8,754 bases of DNA from Microcaldota archaeon. Lineage in GTDB: Archaea > Micrarchaeota > Micrarchaeia > Micrarchaeales > CABMGC01. A program made the position numbers and the translations under genes. A model generated the notes under the pieces. The model made no database searches, was not told where the DNA came from, and saw nothing but the letters and a program-made list of their open reading frames with translations. The DNA lies in assembly GCA_021821605.1 (NCBI GenBank), contig JAKACG010000031.1, positions 1 through 8,754 on the forward strand, in the 5' to 3' direction. Numbering within the stretch: position 1 is the first letter of the stretch; each line of letters opens with the position of its first letter. Shown piece after piece: positions 1 through 5,761 of this stretch.

Positions 1-993
1 GAATTAGCATCCCAAGAAAAGTTTGATAATACATTACATGAAATAGATGGAAGTGAAAACTTTGCCAATATAGGAGGAAATATAACAATAGCAACATCAT
101 TGGCTTATGCAAAGGCTTCGGCATTGTCGGAAAGTAAAGAACTTTACGAGTTTATCAATAAAAATAACAGCAAATTAAAACTTCCATCTCCATTGGGAAA
201 TATAATAGGAGGTGGAAAACATGCAATAAACGGTACAACAATGCAAGAATTTTTATCTGTTTCTTCAGGAAAAAATTATACAAGCTCTGCTTTTGCAAAT
301 ATAGGAGTCCATAAAAAGGTAAGCGAGTTGTTAAAAATTAAATTTCCAACTTTATCCTTAGGATTAGGGGATGAAAAAGCATGGGTAGCCCCGCTTACAG
401 ACATGGAAGCCCTTGAAATCCTTTCTTCTGCAATAAATACTATAAAAGAAAAGTCTGGGGTAGACATAAGAATTGCTGTTGATCTTGCGGCCTCAGAATT
501 TTTTAAAAATGGAAAGTATATTTACAAAAATAAAGAATTGACAACAGATGAACAGATTAACTTTGTAGCAGAGCTAGCTGAAAAATTTAATATTAAAATT
601 CTTGAGGATCCATTGCATGAAGGAGATTTTGAAGGATTTGCCAAATTAACCCAAAAAATAGGTAGCAAAACTCTTATAGTTGGAGATGATCTTTTTGTTA
701 CCAATAAAAAAAGACTTGAAGATGGAATACAAAAAGGTTCTGCAAATGCCATATTAATAAAACCTAATCAAATTGGAACACTTACTGACATGGTAGATAC
801 CGTAAAACTTGCCAAAAAAAGCAATTATCAAACGGTCATATCACACAGAAGTGGCGAAACTGAAGATACAACGATAGCACAGCTAGCAGTTGGTTTAGAT
901 ATAGGATATATTAAGACCGGTACAATAGGAGGAGAAAGAACTGCAAAACATAATGAATTGATAAGAATAGAAGAAAAGATAAATAAAAAATAA
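1..993 (+). CDS. eno: Enolase (phosphopyruvate hydratase), 5'-truncated by the window edge
   Basis: This enzyme interconverts 2-phosphoglycerate and phosphoenolpyruvate in cytosolic glycolysis/gluconeogenesis. The reading frame is open from base 1, so the gene starts before the window. The 330 residues present compare with roughly 410-430 in the family, so about 85-95 N-terminal residues, including the first substrate loop, are missing. The TTG at 100 is an internal Leu codon: the residues before it (HEIDGSENFANIGGNITIAT) match the enolase segment preceding the barrel. Numbering from base 1, the catalytic set by family alignment is His74, Glu83 (in QEF), Glu125 (in GDEKAW), Mg ligands Asp161, Glu202 (in LEDP) and Asp229 (in GDDL), Lys254 (in IKPNQIGT), His282-Arg283-Ser284 (in SHRSGETED) and Lys305 (in KTGTIGGERTAK). 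All are intact, so it should be active. The GGER variant of the usual RSER is, as I recall, seen in archaeal enolases. It ends in TAA, convergent with the next gene across 83 bp that shows no clear hairpin. Confidence 0.97.
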   Translation, partial: ELASQEKFDNTLHEIDGSENFANIGGNITIATSLAYAKASALSESKELYEFINKNNSKLKLPSPLGNIIGGGKHAINGTTMQEFLSVSSGKNYTSSAFANIGVHKKVSELLKIKFPTLSLGLGDEKAWVAPLTDMEALEILSSAINTIKEKSGVDIRIAVDLAASEFFKNGKYIYKNKELTTDEQINFVAELAEKFNIKILEDPLHEGDFEGFAKLTQKIGSKTLIVGDDLFVTNKKRLEDGIQKGSANAILIKPNQIGTLTDMVDTVKLAKKSNYQTVISHRSGETEDTTIAQLAVGLDIGYIKTGTIGGERTAKHNELIRIEEKINKK

Positions 994-1076
994 ATTAGTT
1001 ATTTAACATTCTCCTGTTGCTATTCTCATTATAAGTAGTGTAGTGTTTAGAGATTATGTCGATCAAGTAATGCTTA

Positions 1077-1673
1077 TTAGATACCAAGCTCCTTGTTTAA
1101 TTTCTTTTTTAATACAGTTTTAATTATATCATAATCTATTCCACGTATTCTATAGTATCGCTCAGCGTTACTCATATTAAAGTTAGGTTCTATTGTTCCG
1201 TTTATTTTTAGCTTTTCTTTAATTTCATCTAGTTTTTTCTTTGAAGTTGCACTTATTATAACTGTACAGTGAAGAAGAGGCATCTCTTCGATTAGAATTG
1301 TGGCTCCATCAAACCAATAAATAGTTTTGTTTATTTCTACATACTCGTAGTCATTTTTAGGCATTGCAGATATAAGCATCTTTGCTGCATTGAAGAAATT
1401 ATCTATTTTTACCTCTGATTTATCCGATTTAGTACCTTCAAAGTTACTTTCTTCCATCTGAAGTGTAGTGTTTCCTTCACGAGAGTTGATTGTAAGCCAT
1501 GAGTTTCCATTAAATACAGTATTTTTCTTATTTTGAAACTTAATACTAGGCTCCAATCTAAATCGTATCTGTTTTTCTATAGTACTGCTCAGAAGTTTTG
1601 CCTTTGATTTTTTGAGCTTTCCCTCTGCATCTTTTTTTTCAACATTCTTTATTCTTAAATAATATAATTTCAT
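1077..1673 (-). CDS. Hypothetical protein, possible highly divergent CYTH (triphosphate-tunnel) domain
   Basis: I do not recognise this 198-aa soluble protein with certainty. It has no signal peptide or TM segment and is rich in Lys, Glu and Ile with alternating hydrophobics typical of beta strands. The order of elements resembles CYTH proteins (class IV adenylate cyclase, thiamine triphosphatase): a basic strand IRFRLE (36-41), LTINSREGNTTLQMEES (60-76), a helix NFFNAAKMLISAM (92-104), then YVEINKTIYWFDGATILIEEMPLLHCTVIISA (111-142). That last segment parallels the CYTH pattern 'R..y...g..i.lD.vp.LG.fvEiE'. A helix KKKLDEIKEKLKI follows, and then Y173-I184 near the end, where CYTH proteins often carry a Ser-Tyr motif. 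The N-terminal ExExK signature and most tunnel acidic residues are not visible, so it could be a non-catalytic relative or an unrelated beta-rich fold. It is the last gene of the cluster. Its ATG comes one base after the TAA of the TMEM175-like gene, implying cotranscription and coupled translation. No Shine-Dalgarno is evident. Confidence 0.5.
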   Translation of the reverse strand: MKLYYLRIKNVEKKDAEGKLKKSKAKLLSSTIEKQIRFRLEPSIKFQNKKNTVFNGNSWLTINSREGNTTLQMEESNFEGTKSDKSEVKIDNFFNAAKMLISAMPKNDYEYVEINKTIYWFDGATILIEEMPLLHCTVIISATSKKKLDEIKEKLKINGTIEPNFNMSNAERYYRIRGIDYDIIKTVLKKKLNKELGI

Positions 1674-1674
1674 T

Positions 1675-2289
1675 TTATCTACGGCTATTTGATATTCTAA
1701 ATATTATATATATTATTGGAAAGGAAACAAGCCATATGAAAAACCTTCCTTTTATCCCATATACTTCAAAGCTCCAGAAGAACGGAAGTATTGAAATAAA
1801 GAAGATTGCGCCTATAATAAAATTTGCAAGTATCTGCTGATTATAATGATTTAATTTTTTTGTAATTACCTTTTGTTTTATTACTATATATGTAAGTATA
1901 CCGAGTATTATCATTATAGAACCCATGTCAAATGCGTATATTGAAGAACTTGTATTAAATATTGCATCGCTAGATATTGGAGATTTTAATATGTTAAAAA
2001 GATAAGGTTCTATTGAAACAAAAAACAAAAGCAGGATATTTAATAAGATTACTGAACGAGTGGAAAATTTTAAAGCCGATTCTATAAGAGTATATCTAAA
2101 CCAGACAAACACCAATATCAAAAATCCAAACGCATAGCTAAGTATATTACCAATAAACGCAGATGGCGTAGTTACTGAAGTAGAGGCAAGGAGCAATGCG
2201 CCTATTGAAAGGGCGAGACCAAATACCAAATCAGTAAGCGACTCTATTCTTAAATCTAATTTATGATCTTGCTTTGTTACTTTTTTCAT
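1675..2289 (-). CDS. TMEM175/DUF1211-like six-TM integral membrane protein, putative potassium channel
   Basis: This 204-aa protein, the usual length for a single-repeat prokaryotic TMEM175, has six hydrophobic segments at about 17-36, 45-64, 78-99, 118-137, 152-172 and 183-200. The N-terminal RIESLTDLVFGLALS (14-28) aligns with the family signature R..x(F)SDGVFAI, the pore-lining TM1 of these tetrameric K+ channels. The Arg, Asp20, Val22 and Phe23 are kept, while the usual Phe-Ser is Leu-Thr and Gly-Val is Leu-Val. TM2 ends in VWFRYTLIESALK, TM3 has LLNILLLFFVSIEPYLF (Trp63, Asn84, Pro95), matching the family's W..H and N...L..v...Pf pattern. The His expected after the TM2 Trp is replaced by Tyr66. 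Known family role: K+ leak conductance across the cytoplasmic membrane. That this divergent member conducts K+ is inference. Its ATG overlaps the TGA of the MazG-like gene by four bases (ATGA), so translation is probably coupled. Its own stop is one base from the next start. Confidence 0.72.
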   Translation of the reverse strand: MKKVTKQDHKLDLRIESLTDLVFGLALSIGALLLASTSVTTPSAFIGNILSYAFGFLILVFVWFRYTLIESALKFSTRSVILLNILLLFFVSIEPYLFNILKSPISSDAIFNTSSSIYAFDMGSIMIILGILTYIVIKQKVITKKLNHYNQQILANFIIGAIFFISILPFFWSFEVYGIKGRFFIWLVSFPIIYIIFRISNSRR

Positions 2290-2606
2290 CTGTTATCCCC
2301 GCTTCCGGATATTACACCACGTTCTTTTCTGCTTTTTAGTTTTGAGAGATTATGCTCTGCTGCTTTACTAAGATTTATGCCTAATTCAGTAGAAAGCTGA
2401 GATAGATACCATAAAACGTCCCCTATCTCTCCTTCAAGATCCTCTTTGTTTGGAGTTGCTTTATCCCTTGCTATTTTTTTAATCTTATTTAGTAGCTCGC
2501 CTACCTCTCCGGCTAGACCCAACGCAGGATAATAAAAACTTCCATCCATATTGTCAGGATACTGGGCTGTTGATTTTGCGTTTTCTTGATATTCTGAAAA
2601 TTCCAT
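2286..2606 (-). CDS. MazG-like nucleotide pyrophosphohydrolase (short single-domain form)
   Basis: This is a 106-aa all-alpha NTP pyrophosphatase of the MazG/iMazG superfamily. Such enzymes hydrolyse NTPs or dNTPs to NMP plus PPi with Mg2+ and often clear non-canonical nucleotides; the substrate here is unknown. The metal motif is complete: Glu34 and Glu37 (GLAGEVGEL) and Glu60 and Asp63 (EGEIGDVLWYL), i.e. ExxE...ExxD. The C-terminus HNLSKLKSRKERGVI..SGDNR matches the common end of short MazG-like proteins. The opening FSEYQENAKSTAQYP is also typical. I chose the ATG at 2606. The frame can be extended to a TTG at 2636, but those ten extra residues are not family-like, and a TATA-like box at 2635-2642 would place transcription initiation only a few bases before the ATG. 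It follows the CLC gene by 36 nt and overlaps the TMEM175-like gene by 4 nt. Confidence 0.92.
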   Translation of the reverse strand: MEFSEYQENAKSTAQYPDNMDGSFYYPALGLAGEVGELLNKIKKIARDKATPNKEDLEGEIGDVLWYLSQLSTELGINLSKAAEHNLSKLKSRKERGVISGSGDNR

Positions 2607-2634
2607 TAAATCACAAGATAAGATATGTAACAAC

Positions 2635-2642
2635 AATATAAA
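2635..2642 (-). promoter_or_regulatory. Candidate archaeal TATA box for the MazG-like gene
   Basis: Read on the minus strand the bases are TTTATATT. Their centre is about 32 nt upstream of the ATG at 2606, giving a predicted start of transcription within roughly 6 nt of the codon (archaeal TATA centres lie near -26). The box lies just beyond the CLC stop, so the three distal genes may be transcribed both from here and by read-through. The region is AT-rich, so a chance match is possible. Confidence 0.4.
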
Positions 2643-4394
2643 TTACTTGACTTCTAAAGTGAATGCTGCGGATTTTTTATCATATTCCTTCATTATATCT
2701 ATCAAAAAGATATTTCCAAGATATCTGCCATCTTCTTCAACAGGTATAGTTAATGATCCTGTTCTTGACATGAAATTAAGAGCCTTGGCTATAGTATCAG
2801 AAGGGCTTAGTGATTTGGAATCGCTATCTATCCAAAGACCGGTATTTGGCATACCGCGTTTAAGCAGTTCATCTGCAGTTATACTGCCTAGATACACCCC
2901 TTTTTCAACTATCGGTATTGAGTTTATATTGAACTTTTTCATTAATGCTAATGCTTTTTTCTGGCTAGTTTTCTTATTTAATGAAATATCTTTTAATGGA
3001 ATATCTCCAACCTTTATCGATAACATTATAGGCTTTTCATATTCATCATAATGAGCTGGAGAGAACTCTCTAGAATCTACCTGCGAACGATATATTGTAC
3101 TACTACCAGATGCTAGATATGAAAACGCTACCGCCAACATTGCCGCTGGAAGTAGCTGCAAGCTTCCGGTCATCTCTATTACCATAAGCATAACAGAGAT
3201 AGGGACTTTTCCTGCAGCGCCGAAGAATGCTAGCATACCAACTATTACCAAAGGCGCAACACTAGGAAATAATGATGGAAGAAATGAATGTAAAAGTATG
3301 GCATATACGAAACCTAATGAAGCACCTACAAATATTCCAGGTGCAAAAACTCCTCCACTTCCACCTGAACCTATAGTAAATGAGGTTGCAACTATCTTTG
3401 CAAAAGGCAGCATTACAAGTATCAAAAGTAGAGGAAGACCAAAAGTAGGAAGAATAAGCGCGTTGTTACTTATTAGAAGCTGAACCCAACCATATCCTAC
3501 AGACATTACCTCTGGAAACATGAGCGCTATTAAACCAGCTACTGCGGCTCCGATTATAGGCTTGTAATAGTTCTTTATTTTTATAGCTTTAAAACCATCA
3601 TGAACTTTATAAAAGAACCAAATATAGAACATAGCAAGAAGACCGGCTATAACACCAAGTATAGCATAAAATGGAAGTCTTAGAGGGTCAAAGGTTGTTG
3701 TTATATAACCAAAGATTGGAGTAAAACCTACAATAGAGCCAAAAATAGAGTAACCTACTGCGCTTGCAACTATTGCTGGAAAAATAGCCTTTGTTTCAAA
3801 ATCCTTTTTATAAGGTACCTCTATTGCAAAAATAGCTCCTCCTATAGGTGCCTTGAATATAGTCCCTACTCCAGAACCTATTCCAACAACTACCGCGGTT
3901 CTTCTATCAGAGTCGTTTAGTCTGAAAAAATCAACTAACATAGAACCTATTCCTGCAGCTATCTGCGCCGTAGGGCCTTCTCTTCCTGCACTTCCTCCTG
4001 TGCCTATTGTTATTGCTGATGCTATTGTTTTTACAAGAGGAACTCTAGGCCTTATCTTTCCTTTATCTTTATGAAAGGCCTTTATTGCAGCATCTGTTCC
4101 GTGACCTTCCGCTTCTGGAGCAAATCTATAAACTAAAAATCCTGAAACTGCTCCACCTATTATTAAGACAATAGGTATAAGCCAGTAATTTGTAACTGAA
4201 AATATATAACCTGCACCGCCACCTTCTCCTAGAGGCAATGGAACTGACATGCCTAAAATATTGCCTAGAAAAAATGACTCTGATATTTTTATTGCAAAAT
4301 AAAATATTGTAGCGCCTATTCCTGCGGCTACTCCTATTAATATACCAAGAATAAGCCACTTTTCAAAATAAGGCATATCGCGCAATTTATTCAT
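2643..4394 (-). CDS. CLC-family chloride channel/transporter with C-terminal CBS pair
   Basis: This 583-aa membrane protein has a CLC core (about 10-440) followed by two cytoplasmic CBS domains (about 460-512 and 522-572). Visible CLC signatures are EGHGTDAAIKAFH (96-108, in place of the classical GSGIP loop), GTGGSAGREGPTAQ (131-144) with gating Glu139, GIGSGVGTIFKAPIGGAIFAIEV (171-193), GSGGSGGVFAPG (342-353) and GKVPIS..LMVIEMTGS (395-411). Tyr435 fits the inner-gate Tyr of E. coli ClcA. The position aligned with the ClcA internal proton glutamate (Glu203) is Val193, as in animal CLC channels, so 2Cl-/H+ exchange is uncertain. Some prokaryotic exchangers also lack this Glu. CBS pairs commonly bind adenine nucleotides and could gate the pore. 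ATG 4394 is supported by a TATA-like box 26 nt upstream, implying leaderless mRNA; Met7 is a less likely start. It is the first gene of the compact cluster that continues with the MazG-like gene. Confidence 0.95.
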   Translation of the reverse strand: MNKLRDMPYFEKWLILGILIGVAAGIGATIFYFAIKISESFFLGNILGMSVPLPLGEGGGAGYIFSVTNYWLIPIVLIIGGAVSGFLVYRFAPEAEGHGTDAAIKAFHKDKGKIRPRVPLVKTIASAITIGTGGSAGREGPTAQIAAGIGSMLVDFFRLNDSDRRTAVVVGIGSGVGTIFKAPIGGAIFAIEVPYKKDFETKAIFPAIVASAVGYSIFGSIVGFTPIFGYITTTFDPLRLPFYAILGVIAGLLAMFYIWFFYKVHDGFKAIKIKNYYKPIIGAAVAGLIALMFPEVMSVGYGWVQLLISNNALILPTFGLPLLLILVMLPFAKIVATSFTIGSGGSGGVFAPGIFVGASLGFVYAILLHSFLPSLFPSVAPLVIVGMLAFFGAAGKVPISVMLMVIEMTGSLQLLPAAMLAVAFSYLASGSSTIYRSQVDSREFSPAHYDEYEKPIMLSIKVGDIPLKDISLNKKTSQKKALALMKKFNINSIPIVEKGVYLGSITADELLKRGMPNTGLWIDSDSKSLSPSDTIAKALNFMSRTGSLTIPVEEDGRYLGNIFLIDIMKEYDKKSAAFTLEVK

Positions 4395-4411
4395 AATTGG
4401 AAATTAAGCAG

Positions 4412-4427
4412 CAAATATTAATATAGG
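4412..4427 (-). promoter_or_regulatory. TATA box of the CLC gene, leaderless architecture
   Basis: The minus strand reads CCTATATTAATATTTG. The centre (about 4420) is 26 nt from the A of the CLC ATG at 4394, the canonical archaeal TATA-to-start distance, so the transcript should begin at or next to the start codon. No Shine-Dalgarno is present between box and ATG, in agreement with a leaderless message. Confidence 0.6.
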
Positions 4428-4444
4428 TTTTTGTATATTTCTAT

Positions 4445-4450
4445 AAAAAA
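4445..4450 (-). terminator. Possible T-tract terminator after the coiled-coil gene
   Basis: Six consecutive T residues on the minus strand lie about 20 nt past the TAG of the 407-aa gene, in an AT-rich spacer without a GC hairpin. Archaeal termination often uses such T-tracts. Runs of this kind are frequent in AT-rich DNA, so support is weak. Confidence 0.3.
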
Positions 4451-4467
4451 TTCAATACATTTTAAAA

Positions 4468-5691
4468 CTATATAATTTTTATTTTTTTCTTATAATGAGT
4501 AAAAAATAGCTCCTCTATTCTTCTTTTTGTTGAGTTTATTGAGTTAATAAGTTCATTTTTTCGTTCTTCCATCTGCAAAAATTCCTTCTTTTTTTCAGCT
4601 AGTATGCTTGTTTTAGACAGATTTTCTTTTATATCCTGTTCATCTGAAAATATTTCTTCCTTTAAAATATGTAGCTCTTTGTCTAAAGAACTTAACCTTA
4701 TTATTAATTCATTAATGTTTGAATTATTTATTTTGTTTATCTGTGAAAGAGTAACTTCTTTTCCTTTAAGAAGGATTTTATCACTTTCAACTAAACTAAA
4801 AAGTGAATTGAGTAGATTATTAAATTCAATGTAATCATGTTCAGATTTGAAATTTTCAAGAGGCTTTTCAATATAAGATACAAGACTTTTACCTCCAGAA
4901 TATGAATAATCCATCTTTCTTGCAGCTCTCTCTATAGGCATTAAAATATTCGACAACTGTAAAGAAATTGCAGCTATCTCCTTATTTAAAGATCCTAACT
5001 TATTATTTTTTTCAATTATGGTTTTTTTAAGTTTTTCAGCTATGGTTGTATTATCAGAGTTTTCAAATAAAGATATATCTTTTGAAAGTCCTTCTTTATT
5101 CTCATCCATAAGAGATATTTCCTCTGTCATTCCGTAAAGATTTTCTATCTTATTTCTAATATCTTCATATTTTCTATGATCAGGTTCTATTTCATCTAGT
5201 GAAATGCGTAACTTATCCCTTACACGTTCCATATTAGAAAATATTTTTTTAAATTGATTTAACTCATTTGAGTAGCTCATAACTATAATTTTAAACATGC
5301 TATTTACTCTTAGCATTTCAGAGATAGTTTCGTCCATGTAGGTAAGCTCAGCTTTATATTTTCCATAAGTAGTATCGAAACTGCCCTCTTTGTTCTTCTC
5401 TAAAACACGCTCAAGAGTTTTAGTGTATGCTGATTTCTGTGCTTTTATAGAATTAATATTTGGGGCCCACATGTCCTCTACATTAGGCTCACCGGAATAT
5501 TTTTCTAAAACATGACACGCTTCAATGAACTCCTTTTTTGCCGATTCAAAAATAGTAATATACTCTTCAGATGAATTTGAAAATTCTTCAAGAGTTTTCT
5601 CAAAAACCGATTTAGCATAAGGCATAAGAAGATCTAATGTCAAGTTTTCTTCCGGAGCATCTGGAGAGGCGTTTTTTTTAAAGAACCACAT
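4468..5691 (-). CDS. Unrecognised 407-aa cytoplasmic helical/coiled-coil protein
   Basis: I do not recognise this family. The protein has no signal peptide or TM segment, one Cys (59), and is almost wholly predicted helical, rich in Glu, Lys, Ser, Asn and Leu. Heptad-like stretches are clearest at about 140-200, 215-250 and 325-395. A less charged central piece, LMPIERAARKMDYSYSGGKSL (250-270), and the short motif EDMWAPNI (72-79) look like conserved, non-coiled-coil elements and would be the best search seeds. The N-terminus MWFFKKN is a short aromatic/basic cap, and the C-terminus is strongly basic (HYKKKIKII). SMC-like arms, cytoskeletal or membrane-remodelling scaffolds are conceivable, but no Walker A or other catalytic motif is seen. 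It lies between the surface-protein gene (70-bp gap) and the CLC gene (73-bp gap) on the same strand. Each spacer has TATA-like elements, so it may be its own transcription unit. The ATG at 5691 is the first in frame and is accepted for lack of a rival. Confidence 0.8.
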   Translation of the reverse strand: MWFFKKNASPDAPEENLTLDLLMPYAKSVFEKTLEEFSNSSEEYITIFESAKKEFIEACHVLEKYSGEPNVEDMWAPNINSIKAQKSAYTKTLERVLEKNKEGSFDTTYGKYKAELTYMDETISEMLRVNSMFKIIVMSYSNELNQFKKIFSNMERVRDKLRISLDEIEPDHRKYEDIRNKIENLYGMTEEISLMDENKEGLSKDISLFENSDNTTIAEKLKKTIIEKNNKLGSLNKEIAAISLQLSNILMPIERAARKMDYSYSGGKSLVSYIEKPLENFKSEHDYIEFNNLLNSLFSLVESDKILLKGKEVTLSQINKINNSNINELIIRLSSLDKELHILKEEIFSDEQDIKENLSKTSILAEKKKEFLQMEERKNELINSINSTKRRIEELFFTHYKKKIKII

Positions 5692-5713
5692 ATGTAGATA
5701 TTATACTCAAAAA

Positions 5714-5725
5714 GGTATTAAACTT
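5714..5725 (-). promoter_or_regulatory. Weak TATA-like element for the coiled-coil gene
   Basis: The minus strand reads AAGTTTAATACC, centred about 28 nt upstream of the ATG at 5691, the distance expected for a short or absent leader. A second AT-rich element (AGTATAATATC) lies only about 13 nt upstream and is too close to act as the TATA box of a leaderless start. Confidence 0.35.
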
Positions 5726-5728
5726 TGT

Positions 5729-5740
5729 CCAAAACTTTGG
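5729..5740. repeat. Short inverted repeat in the spacer between surface-protein and coiled-coil genes
   Basis: The bases CCAAA-AC-TTTGG form a 5-bp perfect inverted repeat with a 2-base centre, just upstream of the TATA-like element for the 407-aa gene. It overlaps a direct repeat AACTTTG at 5721-5727 and 5733-5739. It could be a dimeric regulator site; as an RNA hairpin its loop would be too short. With 5-bp arms, chance is quite possible. Confidence 0.3.
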
Positions 5741-5761
5741 TATTTGAATTTGAATATGTAT

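Noticed and set aside
100..102. TTG as the enolase start
   Set aside because: The 33 codons before it continue in frame and match enolase, so it is an internal Leu codon.
994..1076. Possible small RNA or terminator between the convergent genes
   Set aside because: No convincing hairpin, T-tract or RNA-gene signature could be found in these 83 bases.
1700..1712. TATA-like stretch about 30 nt upstream of the 198-aa gene
   Set aside because: It encodes the Ile/Tyr-rich last TM helix of the upstream gene, where such bases are expected; the one-base gap makes cotranscription the simpler explanation.
2647..3051. Plus-strand 134-codon frame opposite the CLC gene
   Set aside because: It lies wholly antisense to the CLC CBS domains, which are convincingly coding; the other plus-strand frames over this gene are likewise shadows.
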